NCBI RefSeq assembly: GCF_000832305.1
Contig: NZ_CP010537.1
Coordinates: forward strand, 1,116,001 to 1,180,000
DNA: 64,000 nt
DNA from: Cupriavidus basilensis
GTDB lineage: Bacteria; Pseudomonadota; Gammaproteobacteria; Burkholderiales; Burkholderiaceae
Reading direction: 5' to 3'
Part shown: in pieces, positions 55,701 to 64,000 of the stretch
Layout of the letters: every line of letters begins with the position of its first letter
Numbering within the stretch: position 1 is the first letter of the stretch
Translations under genes and position numbers: made by a program
The notes under the pieces: model-generated
What the model saw: the letters and a program-made list of their open reading frames with translations, nothing else
Databases searched by the model: none
What the model was told of the DNA's origin: nothing

Positions 55701-56861
55701 ATGATGGACTTCAGTTTGACGCCCGTTCAACGGGAGCTGCAGGCACGCACCCGCCAGTTCATTGCGGAGCAGGTCATGCCCATGGAGCGCGATCCCCGGC
55801 AAACGGCGCACGGCCCGACCGAGGATCTGCGCACGGACCTGGTGGACAAGGCAAGGGCGGCGGGCTTGCTGACACCCCACGCCAGCACGCAGGCCGGAGG
55901 CCTTGGGCTTTCGCACCGGGACAAGGCCATTGTCTTTGAAGAGGCGGGCTACTCGCCGCTGGGGCCGGTGGCGATGAACATCCACGCGCCGGACGAAGGC
56001 AATATCCACCTGATGGAACTGGTTGCCACGCCGGAGCAGAAGGCGCGCTGGCTGCATCCCCTGATCCTCGGGCACACGCGCTCGTGCTTTTGCATGACCG
56101 AGCCGGCGCCAGGCGCGGGGGCCGATCCGTCGATGCTGCAGACCACGGCGGTGCGCGATGGGGATCATTTCGTGATCACGGGCAGGAAGTGGTTTATCAC
56201 GGGCGCCACCGGCGCCACCTTTGCCATCATCATGGCGCGGATGGAAGACGGCACCGCCACCATGTTCCTCGCTGACATGAACCAGGCCGGTGTCGAGATC
56301 GAGCGGCAGATGGAGGCGCTCGATACGTGCTTCACGGGTGGGCATGCGGTGGTGCGTTTCGATGGCCTGCGCGTGCCCGAAAGCGATGTGCTCGGCAAGC
56401 TTGGCGAAGGATTCCGCTACGCGCAGCTGCGCCTGGCCCCGGCGCGGCTGACGCACTGCATGCGCTGGCTCGGGGCGGCCCGGCGCGCGCATGACATTGC
56501 GGCCAGCTATGCGCGCCAGCGCCTTGCGTTTGGCCGGACCCTGGTGGAGCATGAGGGCGTGGGGTTCATGCTGGCCGACAACGAAATGGATATGCACACC
56601 GCGCGCCTGACCATCTGGCACTGCGCCTGGGTGCTGGACCAGGGCGAGAAGGGGCGCGACGAGTCCAGCCTGGCCAAGGTGTATTGCTCGGAGGCGTTGT
56701 GGCGGGTGGTGGATCGTTCCGTGCAGGTGCTTGGCGGCAGCGGGGTGACGGACGAAACCATTGTTGCGCGCATCTTCCGCGACATGCGCGCCTTCCGGAT
56801 CTACGATGGCCCCTCGGAGGTGCATCGCTGGAGCATGGCCAAGCGGATTGCGCGGGGCTGA
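55701..56861 (+). CDS. Acyl-CoA dehydrogenase family protein
   Basis: 386 residues from ATGATG at 55701 (the second ATG is equally possible) behind GAGGCAAG. SCFCMTEPAPGAGADPSMLQ, FVITGRKWFITGATGATFAI, and the C-terminal VLGGSGVTDETIVARIFRDM then RIYDGPSEVHRWSMAKRIAR are family signatures. It oxidises an acyl-CoA with FAD. It is not followed by other beta-oxidation genes; the upstream two-component system may regulate it. Confidence 0.92.
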   Translation: MMDFSLTPVQRELQARTRQFIAEQVMPMERDPRQTAHGPTEDLRTDLVDKARAAGLLTPHASTQAGGLGLSHRDKAIVFEEAGYSPLGPVAMNIHAPDEGNIHLMELVATPEQKARWLHPLILGHTRSCFCMTEPAPGAGADPSMLQTTAVRDGDHFVITGRKWFITGATGATFAIIMARMEDGTATMFLADMNQAGVEIERQMEALDTCFTGGHAVVRFDGLRVPESDVLGKLGEGFRYAQLRLAPARLTHCMRWLGAARRAHDIAASYARQRLAFGRTLVEHEGVGFMLADNEMDMHTARLTIWHCAWVLDQGEKGRDESSLAKVYCSEALWRVVDRSVQVLGGSGVTDETIVARIFRDMRAFRIYDGPSEVHRWSMAKRIARG

Positions 56862-56955
56862 GCCGGTTTCAGCGCGCAGGGCCGCGCAGTGATGCATGTG
56901 ATTCAGTGATTCAGTGATGCAGTGATGTGTCTTCACCATAGGAGGTACGCACGCC

Positions 56956-57195
56956 ATGGACAATTCCTTCCACCATTTTTCCGAGTTGTTTGCGCAACTC
57001 GGCCTGCCCGCCGACGACCGGGCGATCCGTGAATTCCTGGCCGCGCATTCTCCCCTGGCCCCCGATGTCATGCTTGCGGACGCCCCGTTCTGGACGCCCG
57101 CGCAGGCCACGTTGCTGCGGGAGGAAATCCTGGGAGATGCTGACTGGGCGGAAGTGGTTGACCAGTTGAATGCCGCGCTGCGGCTGCCCGGGTAG
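56956..57195 (+). CDS. DUF2789 family small protein
   Basis: 79 residues with a strong ribosome binding site (AGGAGGT, 56940-56946). DNSFHHFSELFAQLGLPADD and PFWTPAQATLLREEILGDAD are typical of DUF2789, a small acidic cytosolic protein of unknown role in proteobacteria. Confidence 0.85.
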   Translation: MDNSFHHFSELFAQLGLPADDRAIREFLAAHSPLAPDVMLADAPFWTPAQATLLREEILGDADWAEVVDQLNAALRLPG

Positions 57196-57200
57196 CGCCT

Positions 57201-57248
57201 CGACGAAATTCGGCTTCGGCGAAATTCGGCCCCGGCGAAATTCGGCTC
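57201..57248. repeat. Three tandem 16-bp repeats
   Basis: CGACGAAATTCGGCTT, CGGCGAAATTCGGCCC and CGGCGAAATTCGGCTC follow each other just after the DUF2789 stop. Each holds the near-palindrome CGAAATTCG, so repeated small hairpins are possible in the transcript. Confidence 0.85.
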
Positions 57249-57355
57249 TGCTCCGCTCCAAATAGCGTACTTCTGCTCCTGTTCTGCATTGTTGCGGTGC
57301 GGCAACATCCCCTGGACGCGCGTCATTGTCGACGCCAGGGGAAACCGCCGCAGCC

Positions 57356-58057
57356 ATGAAGTACCAGTTATTTGTATTGGCCGGATGTCCGGCCTGCACC
57401 GCGCTTGAACTGTGCATGCGAGACGCCGGTCTCGCCTATGACCGCATCGTGCTGGCATCGCCGCGCCACGCTGCCGATGTGCTGCTTCTGCTTTCCGATT
57501 CCGATCCGCGTTGTCCGGCCTTGAGCATAGGCGAGCAAAGCGCAAGCGGCCTCGCGGCTTGCCTTGCGCTTCTCGGCCAGGCGCATCCCGAAGGTGTCCC
57601 GCTTGCACCGCCGGCATTCACCGCCGCGGGCAAGGAACTGATGGATGGTGTGCTTAGTGGCCGTGTGCTGACGGCCAGGAATGAGCGGGCGTTCCAGCTC
57701 GCGCTCGGTGCGTTGCGTGCTGCCGTCCAGGCATGGGGCGGTGCGATGCCGGCGGCGCTGCGCCGCATCGGCCTGTTCGTGCCTTACCTGGACCTGAGCA
57801 TCGCGGATGGTCTGTCGGGCGGGAAATTCAGGCTTGCTGGTGCGTTCGGCGCTGACGAAAGCGCGCTGGCCTCCATGGCCAATCGCTTGCCAGCCGGGTT
57901 TGAAGACGCCTATCTGGACCGCCTCAGAAGGGGCCGGAGCTGGGTCTATTGGGAAGGGGGCGCCAGCCTGCTTGGCGACCGGACCACGCGGTTTCAGAAT
58001 ATCCGCCACTGGCCCGCGGCCAGCCGCACGGCGGCCGCCGGCAGCCTGTTTTTCTGA
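57356..58057 (+). CDS. Glutaredoxin/thioredoxin-like N-terminal domain protein of unknown function
   Basis: 233 residues from the ATG at 57356. The first 35 residues YQLFVLAGCPACTALELCMR then AGLAYDRIVL look like a glutaredoxin-type CPxC active site with the following helix. The rest is alpha-helical without recognised domain and may resemble a glutathione S-transferase C-terminus. A stem-loop (CCCCTGG/CCAGGGG, 57309-57341) lies in the leader. Function unknown. Confidence 0.65.
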   Translation: MKYQLFVLAGCPACTALELCMRDAGLAYDRIVLASPRHAADVLLLLSDSDPRCPALSIGEQSASGLAACLALLGQAHPEGVPLAPPAFTAAGKELMDGVLSGRVLTARNERAFQLALGALRAAVQAWGGAMPAALRRIGLFVPYLDLSIADGLSGGKFRLAGAFGADESALASMANRLPAGFEDAYLDRLRRGRSWVYWEGGASLLGDRTTRFQNIRHWPAASRTAAAGSLFF

Positions 58058-58089
58058 TCTTTCTCAAGCACGCCGCCTGAAGGTGGCAA

Positions 58090-58120
58090 GTGGCCGGCCC
58101 CCGCCGAGGGAGCCGGCCAC
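58090..58120. terminator. Stem-loop between convergent genes (candidate bidirectional terminator)
   Basis: GTGGCCGGC and GCCGGCCAC form a perfect 9-bp stem with a 13-nt loop. It is in the 90-bp convergent gap between the glutaredoxin-like gene and cyoD. There is no T-run. Confidence 0.5.
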
Positions 58121-58147
58121 GCCATGGTGCCCTTGGTGACTGTGGTG

Positions 58148-58522
58148 CTAGTCGCGCAGACGCGCGCGTTCCGGCGACATATCCATCGGCATCATGTTGA
58201 CGTTCGCGTTATGCATGACCCACAGCGAGCCTGCCACGATGATGGCGATCAGCGTCCCGGTGCACACGAAGATCGCCGTGTTCATGCGCTGGTCCGCGGA
58301 CGTCCCGATATGCAGGAAGAACACCAGCTGCACCACCAGCTGCGCAACGCAAAGCAGCACGATGGCGGCAAGGCCCATGCCCTTGGGCACGAACCCGCCC
58401 ATCACCGCGCCGAACGACGCGAGGGTGAGCACCAGCGACAGCGCAAAGCCGATCGCATAGCCTTTCAGGCTGCCGTGCGCGGCGTGCGCCGCGGATCCTG
58501 TGTGGAGATGGGCGGTCTTCAT
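58148..58522 (-). CDS. cyoD: Cytochrome bo3 quinol oxidase subunit IV
   Basis: 124 residues, three membrane helices. GSLKGYAIGFALSLVLTLAS and QLVVQLVFFLHIGTSADQRM are standard CyoD blocks. Overlaps cyoC by 4 bp. It is the last gene of cyoABCD; no haem O synthase (cyoE) follows, so haem O must be made from another locus. Confidence 0.94.
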   Translation of the reverse strand: MKTAHLHTGSAAHAAHGSLKGYAIGFALSLVLTLASFGAVMGGFVPKGMGLAAIVLLCVAQLVVQLVFFLHIGTSADQRMNTAIFVCTGTLIAIIVAGSLWVMHNANVNMMPMDMSPERARLRD

Positions 58523-59121
58523 ACAAACTCTCGCAGATAGACAAAGGTGAACACGCAGATCCAGATCAGGTCCAGGAAGTGCCAGAACAGGCTGAGGCAG
58601 GCCAGGCGGCGCCGGGTCACGCCATCCAGGCCGAAGGACTTGACCTGGTGCATCATGACCAGGATCCACAGCAGGCCGCAACTCACGTGCAGGCCGTGGG
58701 TGCCCACCAGGGAGAAGTAGGCAGACAAGAACGCGCTGACGCCCGGCCCCGCGCCGGCATGCAGCAGCTCGGCAAACTCATACAGCTCCATGGCGATGAA
58801 GGCCGCGCCAAGCAGGAACGTGATGCCCAGCCACTGGATGACCTGGCGCTCCCGCCCGGGCTGCATGTTCAGCATGGCCACGCCGAAGGTGAAGCTGCTG
58901 ATCAGCAGCAGCATGGTTTCGCCGAGCACGAACGGCAGCTCGAACAGCTCCCGGCCGCTGGGGCCTCCCGCCGTATTGCCGGCGAGCACGCCGAAGGTGG
59001 CGAACAGCACGGCGAAGATCAGGCAGTCGCTCATCAGGTAGATCCAGAACCCCAGCGTGGTCTTGGATCCGTCGTCGTGCGCGACATGCTCGTGCGTATT
59101 GTGAATGACTGTGTAGCTCAT
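58519..59121 (-). CDS. cyoC: Cytochrome bo3 quinol oxidase subunit III
   Basis: 200 residues, five helices: TTLGFWIYLMSDCLIFAVLF, ELPFVLGETMLLLISSFTFG and GTHGLHVSCGLLWILVMMHQ. Starts 3 bp after cyoB stops and overlaps cyoD. Confidence 0.95.
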   Translation of the reverse strand: MSYTVIHNTHEHVAHDDGSKTTLGFWIYLMSDCLIFAVLFATFGVLAGNTAGGPSGRELFELPFVLGETMLLLISSFTFGVAMLNMQPGRERQVIQWLGITFLLGAAFIAMELYEFAELLHAGAGPGVSAFLSAYFSLVGTHGLHVSCGLLWILVMMHQVKSFGLDGVTRRRLACLSLFWHFLDLIWICVFTFVYLREFV

Positions 59122-59124
59122 GGG

Positions 59125-61101
59125 TCAAGCCGCCTTGCGTAGCTGCGCATAGCGCGCGTTTTCGATGCGTTCGACTTCGGCCGCCGGGACGTAGTAGTCC
59201 ACGTCGCGGTTGTAGGTCCGTGCGATGAAGGTGCCGATCACGCCCAGCAGGCCAAGGCCCGCGATTGCCCACATGTGCCAGACGAGCGCGAAACAGAGCA
59301 CCAGGCCAAACGCCGACACGATCACGCCCGCGCTGGTGTTCCTGGGCATATGGATGTCCTCGTAGTGGGCTGGCCGCACGTAGGCGCGCCTCGCCTCCTT
59401 GTCATCCCAGTGCTGTTCCAGCGAGGTGATGTGCGGCACATGGGCGAAGTTGTAGAAGGGGGCCGGCGATGCGGTGGCCCACTCCAGGCTGCGGCCATCC
59501 CACGGGTCGCCGGTGAGGTCGGGATTTTGCTTGCGGTCGCGCACGCTCACGGCCAGCTGGATGAGCAGGGCGACGATGCCGGCGCCGATGATCACGGCGC
59601 CGCACAGCGCCACGATCAGGTAGGGCTGCCAGTCGGCGTGCGTGTAGTGGTTCATCCGGCGGGTCATGCCCTTGAAGCCGAGCACGTAGAGCGGCATGAA
59701 GGCCAGGTAGAAGCCCACCAGCCAGCACCAGAACGAGATCTTGCCCCAGCGCTCGTTCAGGGTGAAGCCGAACACCTTGGGGAACCAGAAGCTCATGGCG
59801 GCCAGGCAGCCGAAGATGACGCCGCCAATGATCACGTTGTGGAAGTGCGCGACCAGGAACAGGCTGTTATGCAGCAAGAAGTCGGCGCCGGGCACGGCCA
59901 GCAGCACGCCGGTCATGCCACCGATGGCAAAGGTCACCATGAAGCCGATCGTCCACAGCGTGGACGAGTGGTAGCGGATGCGGCCGCGATACATCGTGAA
60001 CAGCCAGTTGAACAGCTTCACGCCCGTCGGGATCGAGATGATGGTCGTCATGATCCCGAAGAAGGCATTGACGTTCGCCCCGGAGCCCATCGTGAAGAAG
60101 TGGTGCAGCCAGACGAAGAACGACAGGATGCCGATGGACGAGGTGGCGTACACCATCGACTTGTAGCCGAACAGCGGCTTGCCGGAGAACGTGGAGATGA
60201 TCTCCGAGAACGCGCCGAAGCACGGCAGGATGAGGATGTAGACCTCCGGGTGGCCCCAGACCCAGATCAGGTTGACGTACATCATGGCGTTGCCGCCAAG
60301 CTCATTGGTAAAGAAGTGCATGCCCAGGTAGCGGTCGGCGGTGAGCAGCGCGAGCGTGGCGGTCAGCACCGGGAACACGGCAACGATCAGGATGTTGGTG
60401 ATCAGCGCGGTCCAGGTGAACACCGGCATCTTCATCAGCGTCAGGCCCGGGGCACGCATGCGCAGGATGGTGACGATGAAGTTGATCCCGGTGAGCGTGG
60501 TTCCCAGGCCCGATATCTGTAGTGACCATATGTAGTAGTCCACCCCCACCGTCGGGCTGTATCCCAGCTCGGACAACGGTGGATAGGCGACCCAGCCCGT
60601 GGCGGCAAAGTCGCCGACGAACATCGACATCATCACCAGCACCGCGCCCGCCGCCGCCAGCCAGAAGCTGAGCGAGTTGACGAACGGATAGGCCACGTCG
60701 CGCGCGCCGATCTGCAGCGGCACGATGACGTTCATCAAGCCGAGGATGAACGGCGTCGCCACGAAGAAGATCATGATCACGCCGTGGGCGGTGAAGATCT
60801 GGTCGTAGTGGTGTGGAGGCAGGTAGCCAGCCGCATCGCCGACAGCGATCGCCTGCTGCGCGCGCATCATGATGGCGTCGGCAAAACCGCGCAGCAGCAT
60901 GACCAGCGCCATGATGATGTACATCACGCCAATGCGCTTGTGGTCGACCGAGCAGATCCACTCGGTCCACAGGTACTTCCATTTGCCGAAGTAGGTGACG
61001 GCGCCGAGCAGCGCGACGCCGCCCAGAATGACGGCGGCCAGCGTACCCATGATGATGGGCTCATGGTACGGAATCGCCTCGAGGTTCAGTTTGCCGAACA
61101 T
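59125..61101 (-). CDS. cyoB: Cytochrome bo3 quinol oxidase subunit I
   Basis: 658 residues, about 15 helices. Haem and CuB ligands lie in [33 protein letters not shown] and [17 protein letters not shown], with the distal HFHNVIIGG. It is the catalytic proton-pumping subunit, reducing O2 with electrons from quinol. Confidence 0.97.
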   Translation of the reverse strand: MFGKLNLEAIPYHEPIIMGTLAAVILGGVALLGAVTYFGKWKYLWTEWICSVDHKRIGVMYIIMALVMLLRGFADAIMMRAQQAIAVGDAAGYLPPHHYDQIFTAHGVIMIFFVATPFILGLMNVIVPLQIGARDVAYPFVNSLSFWLAAAGAVLVMMSMFVGDFAATGWVAYPPLSELGYSPTVGVDYYIWSLQISGLGTTLTGINFIVTILRMRAPGLTLMKMPVFTWTALITNILIVAVFPVLTATLALLTADRYLGMHFFTNELGGNAMMYVNLIWVWGHPEVYILILPCFGAFSEIISTFSGKPLFGYKSMVYATSSIGILSFFVWLHHFFTMGSGANVNAFFGIMTTIISIPTGVKLFNWLFTMYRGRIRYHSSTLWTIGFMVTFAIGGMTGVLLAVPGADFLLHNSLFLVAHFHNVIIGGVIFGCLAAMSFWFPKVFGFTLNERWGKISFWCWLVGFYLAFMPLYVLGFKGMTRRMNHYTHADWQPYLIVALCGAVIIGAGIVALLIQLAVSVRDRKQNPDLTGDPWDGRSLEWATASPAPFYNFAHVPHITSLEQHWDDKEARRAYVRPAHYEDIHMPRNTSAGVIVSAFGLVLCFALVWHMWAIAGLGLLGVIGTFIARTYNRDVDYYVPAAEVERIENARYAQLRKAA

Positions 61102-61181
61102 GGATCAGTGCTCCGTGGCCGCGGCGCGGTGGCGTTGCGTGTGTTGCATGCAGTGCATGTGTTTCGGATTCATTGGCTTCA

Positions 61182-62210
61182 TCAGTTGGCCGCCAGCGGG
61201 GGGCTTTGGGCTGTGCATACGTCGCCAAGCGCGTTACCAAGCGCGTTGCCAAGCGCGTTTCCACGCGCATCGCCACGCATGTTGGCGCGCATATCGCTAT
61301 GCATGTACTTGTTGACGATGTTCTGGAACAGGCCGGGCGCAACGCCCGCGTAGACCGTCGCCGGCTCCTTGGTGCTCGGCAGCTCCAGCGTCTTGTAGGC
61401 CTTCTCGTCCAGCGTCAGCGGCGACTGCCTGGCCTGCCGTACCCACGCGTCGAACGCCTCGCGCGAGGTGGCCACGGTGTCGAAATGCATGTCGGAGAAG
61501 CCCGGGCCGCTGTAGGCCGCGGACATGCCCGCGTAGGTGCCAGGCGTGTCGGCGATCAGGTGCAGCTTGGTCTGCATGCCGGCCATGGCATAGACCATGC
61601 TGCCGAGCTGCGGGATGAACAGGGAGTTCATCATCGATTCCGCGGTGATGCTGAAATTGATCGGCGTATCGACCGGGATCGGCAGCCGGTTGACCGAGGC
61701 GATGCCGTAGTCCGGGTAGATGAACAGCCATTTCCAGTTCAGCGCCACGGCTTCGACGCGGATGGGCTTGACGGTCGACTCCAGCGGCTTGTAGGGGTCC
61801 AGCGAATGCGTGGTGTTCCAGATCAGCACCGCCAGGCCGGCCACGATCACGCACGGGATGGTCCAGATGACCACCTCGATCCGCGTGGAGTGCGCCCATT
61901 TGGGCGCATACGTTGCCTTGGTGTTGGAGGCGCGATAGCGCCAGCCGAAATACAGCGTCAGGAAAATGACGGGCACGACGACCAGCAGCATGATGAACAG
62001 CGAGACCAGGATCAGCGTCTTTTCCTGGTGCCCGATGTCGCCCTTCGGGGATAGCAGCTCCAGCTGGCAGCCACTGAGAAGGAGCATCGCTGCTCCACCG
62101 AGAAATAGCCCCGCATGGCGGAGCCCTCCCTTGCAAGCATTCAGCCAAGCGCTGGATTCTCGCCGGACAGCAGCGTCTGCCCCGGCAAATGAGTTACGCA
62201 TAAGACACAC
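61182..62210 (-). CDS. cyoA: Cytochrome bo3 quinol oxidase subunit II with tetrapeptide-repeat tail
   Basis: 342 residues from the ATG at 62210 (an ATG three codons later also fits). A lipoprotein signal with lipobox LLLSGC (about residues 42-47) and two helices precede the cupredoxin-like domain (NWKWLFIYPDYGIASVNRLP, MNSLFIPQLGSMVYAMAGMQ). The CuA ligands of cytochrome c oxidases are absent, as expected for a quinol oxidase. The last 35 residues carry repeated four-residue units of the type A-L-G-N, encoded by a degenerate 12-bp repeat. Upstream lies the divergent MocR gene. Confidence 0.95.
   Translation of the reverse strand: MCLMRNSFAGADAAVRRESSAWLNACKGGLRHAGLFLGGAAMLLLSGCQLELLSPKGDIGHQEKTLILVSLFIMLLVVVPVIFLTLYFGWRYRASNTKATYAPKWAHSTRIEVVIWTIPCVIVAGLAVLIWNTTHSLDPYKPLESTVKPIRVEAVALNWKWLFIYPDYGIASVNRLPIPVDTPINFSITAESMMNSLFIPQLGSMVYAMAGMQTKLHLIADTPGTYAGMSAAYSGPGFSDMHFDTVATSREAFDAWVRQARQSPLTLDEKAYKTLELPSTKEPATVYAGVAPGLFQNIVNKYMHSDMRANMRGDARGNALGNALGNALGDVCTAQSPPLAAN
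61220..61303. repeat. Seven degenerate 12-bp units inside the cyoA 3' end
   Basis: Units such as CGTCGCCAAGCG, CGTTACCAAGCG, CGTTGCCAAGCG and CGTTTCCACGCG, then three more diverged ones. In the cyoA frame they encode tetrapeptides (MRAN, MRGD, ARGN, ALGN, ALGN, ALGD), so the repeat keeps the reading frame at any copy number. Confidence 0.85.
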
Positions 62211-62329
62211 CTTAGTTATGCATCACATAACCGGCGCGCGCGTCGGGACTGCCTGCCACGGCACGCTGGAAACCATCGCGAGAGAGGGGATTCCGCCGGA
62301 CTGGCGGGAAACGCATACAAAGCGTTAAA

Positions 62330-62416
62330 TGTATGGATTTGTGTGATGCTGCGGCGCATGATAATGTAAGACAAAGGCCATACATAAAGCAAAATGCATC
62401 CCAGTAAATCCATACA
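62330..62416. promoter_or_regulatory. Repeated TGTATGG sites around the MocR gene start
   Basis: TGTATGGATTTG at 62330-62341, CCATACAT at 62378-62385 just before the start codon, and AAATCCATACA at 62406-62416 within the first codons are copies of one half-site in both orientations. MocR-type regulators bind such repeated half-sites, so autoregulation is likely. The cyoA promoter lies on the other side of the same 183-bp gap. Confidence 0.55.
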
Positions 62417-63797
62417 AGATGACGACGACGGTCCGGGCTGGGCCGCCGCCTTCGTGCGCGGCGAGGGCGCGCGCTACCGGCAGATCGTTGGCTTCATCGA
62501 GCGCGCGGTCGGGGACGGGCGCCTGAACCCCGGCGACCGCCTGCCGCCGCAGCGCGAGCTGGCCAGGCAGCTCGGGGTGGATCTCACCACGGTGACGCGC
62601 GCGTTCACCGAGGCCAAGCGGCGCAACCTGATCGAGGCGCGCGGGGCGCTGGGCACCTTCGTCGCCCCGCCCAAGGTCGAACTGGCGCAGATGGTTGACC
62701 TGAGCATGAACGTGCCGCCGCCGCCCGCCGGCGTGGACTTCCATGACTTGCTGCAGCGCGGCCTGTCGCAGGTGCTGCTGCGCACCGATGCGCACCTGCT
62801 CATGACCTACCAGCTTGGTGGCGGCAGCAGGGCGGACCGGGCCGCCGGCGCCATGTGGCTGAAGCCGGTGCTGGAGTCGGTCAGCCCGCAGCAGTTGATT
62901 GCCTGCCCCGGCGCCCAGGCCGCGCTGGCGGCGCTGATCCTCACGCTCACGCAGCCCGGCGACGCCATCCTCGCGGAGCCGCTGACCTATCCCGGCCTGC
63001 GCGCTGCGGCCGAGCAGCTCGGGCGCCGCGTGGTCACGGTGGCCACCGATGACGACGGCATGCGGCCCGATGCGCTGGAGCAAGCATTGCGCGAGCATGG
63101 CGCGCGCGCGATCTACCTCAACCCGACCATCCAGAACCCGACCACGCGGACCATGCCCGCGCACCGGCGCCGCGATGTCGCGCTGGCCGCGCAGCAGTGC
63201 GGCGCATGGATCATCGAGGACGATCCCTACTGGCTGCTCGGCAGCGACGCACCGCCGCCCGTGGCCCACTTCGCGCCGAGCCAGGTCTACTACGTTGCCA
63301 CGCTGTCGAAATGCCTGAGCCCGGGGCTGCGCACCGCCTATATCCGCCTGCCCGAAGCGCGCAGCCGGGCGGGCGTGCTGGCCGCGCTGCGCTCGTTCGC
63401 GTTGATGTCCACGCCGCTGTCGACAGCCCTGGCCACGCAGTGGATCCACGAAGGCTCCGCCGCGCAGCTGCTGGCCGGGATCCGCACGGAAGCCTTCGCG
63501 CGGCGCGAGCTCGCACGGCAGTTGCTGTTCAGCGCGGACCAGGCTCCACCCAGCGGCATACACGTCTGGCACACCTTGCCGAGCTACTGGACTTCGCTGG
63601 CGCTGACGCAGGCCGCGCGTGCGCAGGATCTGCGTGTTACCGCTTCCGATGCGTTCCATGCCGGCCCCACGCCGCCCAATGCGATCCGCATCTCGCTGGG
63701 CGGCGTCGAGACGCGCGCCCATCTTGCTGCCGCGTTGAAGAAGCTGGCTGAGTTGTTGGTGCGAAGGCCGCAGATGTCGCGGGAGATTGTGGTTTAG
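62394..63797 (+). CDS. MocR-type regulator (GntR HTH fused to aminotransferase-like domain)
   Basis: 467 residues. The GntR winged helix (about 22-92) reads VGDGRLNPGDRLPPQRELAR then LGVDLTTVTRAFTEAKRRNL. The fold-type I PLP domain follows with NPTIQNPTTRTMPAHRRRDV, IIEDDPYWLLG and the PLP Lys in YVATLSKCLSPGLRTAYIRL. Such proteins sense amino acids or vitamin B6 and control a neighbouring gene. The divergent cyo operon is the only adjacent transcription unit; no metabolic gene typical of a MocR target is next to it. Confidence 0.93.
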   Translation: MHPSKSIQDDDDGPGWAAAFVRGEGARYRQIVGFIERAVGDGRLNPGDRLPPQRELARQLGVDLTTVTRAFTEAKRRNLIEARGALGTFVAPPKVELAQMVDLSMNVPPPPAGVDFHDLLQRGLSQVLLRTDAHLLMTYQLGGGSRADRAAGAMWLKPVLESVSPQQLIACPGAQAALAALILTLTQPGDAILAEPLTYPGLRAAAEQLGRRVVTVATDDDGMRPDALEQALREHGARAIYLNPTIQNPTTRTMPAHRRRDVALAAQQCGAWIIEDDPYWLLGSDAPPPVAHFAPSQVYYVATLSKCLSPGLRTAYIRLPEARSRAGVLAALRSFALMSTPLSTALATQWIHEGSAAQLLAGIRTEAFARRELARQLLFSADQAPPSGIHVWHTLPSYWTSLALTQAARAQDLRVTASDAFHAGPTPPNAIRISLGGVETRAHLAAALKKLAELLVRRPQMSREIVV

Positions 63798-63829
63798 GGG
63801 CGGGGCGTTGGGGGGGCGGGCGACTGTCG

Positions 63830-64000
63830 CTAGTGCGGCGTTCCATTGGTCCAGATGAAGGGCTTGGAGTTGGCTTTGGTGTTGTGGTGAGCGATGTCCA
63901 TCGTTGATGGTGTCGACCAGCTTCGGCATGATGCCGAGGTGGGCGTGAAGGCATCGCGCTGCAGGGTTGGTCGCGGTTTCTTTTCGCGGCGTTGGCTTTT
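63830..64000 (-). pseudogene. Probable IS630-family transposase C-terminal remnant
   Basis: Reading the minus strand from the right edge, LGIMPKLVDTIND in one frame continues in another as DIAHHNTKANSKPFIWT before a stop. This resembles the C-terminal end of IS630-type transposases, which typically have an HN...KPFIWT segment. At least one frameshift and a shortened tail make it non-functional. The rest lies outside the window. Confidence 0.5.

Overview
The window looks like chromosomal DNA of a GC-rich betaproteobacterium of the Burkholderiaceae, most plausibly Cupriavidus or Ralstonia. I infer this from codon bias, the adjacent DUF3348/DUF802 genes, a Bug-type solute-binding protein, and the density of CoA-thioester and aromatic catabolic genes with their own regulators. 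No rRNA, prophage, CRISPR array or replication origin was seen. There is one tRNA (Thr, GGT). Mobile DNA is limited to remnants: an IS110-family transposase fragment near 14.9 kb, a group IIC intron 5' fragment near 23.2 kb, and an IS630-like 3' end at the right edge.

Layout. 0-1.2 kb: DUF802 (partial) and DUF3348 genes. 1.5 kb: tRNA-Thr. 1.7-4.6 kb: a minus-strand operon of FAD monooxygenase, IclR regulator and LigB-type dioxygenase. 5.3-14.5 kb: a minus-strand accessory catabolic region with MFS carrier, porin, two-subunit molybdenum hydroxylase, TetR regulator, Fe(II)/2-oxoglutarate dioxygenase, glutathione-dependent formaldehyde dehydrogenase and a VOC protein. Three copies of one inverted repeat (core AATTGCCA-N4-TGGCAATT) lie before the MFS gene, the porin gene and the dioxygenase gene, which suggests a local TetR regulon. 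15-20.9 kb: XRE regulator, YdcF protein, exonuclease, MpaB-like protein, and cyanide-insensitive quinol oxidase with a GbsR regulator. 21.5 kb: isocitrate lyase with a complex leader, an intrinsic terminator, and the intron fragment inserted exactly behind it. 23.6-26.4 kb: fumarase/aspartase-superfamily lyase plus dicarboxylate symporter behind two tandem palindromes.

26.4-34.5 kb: DHA2 efflux carrier with divergent LysR, membrane fatty-acid hydroxylase, ParB-like protein, diguanylate cyclase and branched-chain aminotransferase. 34.7-40.0 kb: an IclR regulator divergent from an operon of enoyl-CoA hydratase, class III CoA-transferase, acyl-CoA dehydrogenase and Bug receptor, with a perfect 19-bp inverted repeat between them. 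40.4-42.7 kb: cysteine hydrolase, then a tandem glycine riboswitch in front of a DadA-like D-amino-acid dehydrogenase. 42.7-50 kb: MscS channel with DUF3772, AraC regulator, two MFS carriers and a receiver protein. 50.3-55.6 kb: a giant kinase/histidine-kinase fusion followed by a FixJ-type regulator. 55.7-58.1 kb: acyl-CoA dehydrogenase and two small-protein genes. 58.1-62.2 kb: the cyoABCD bo3 quinol oxidase, divergent from a MocR-type regulator at 62.4-63.8 kb.

The best candidate for an undescribed system is the 5.3-14.7 kb region. The genes could import a small aromatic or N-heterocyclic acid, hydroxylate it with a molybdenum enzyme, oxidise it further with a TauD-family enzyme, and possibly handle released formaldehyde. 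The shared operator is read directly from the sequence; the substrate and the demethylation idea are inference.
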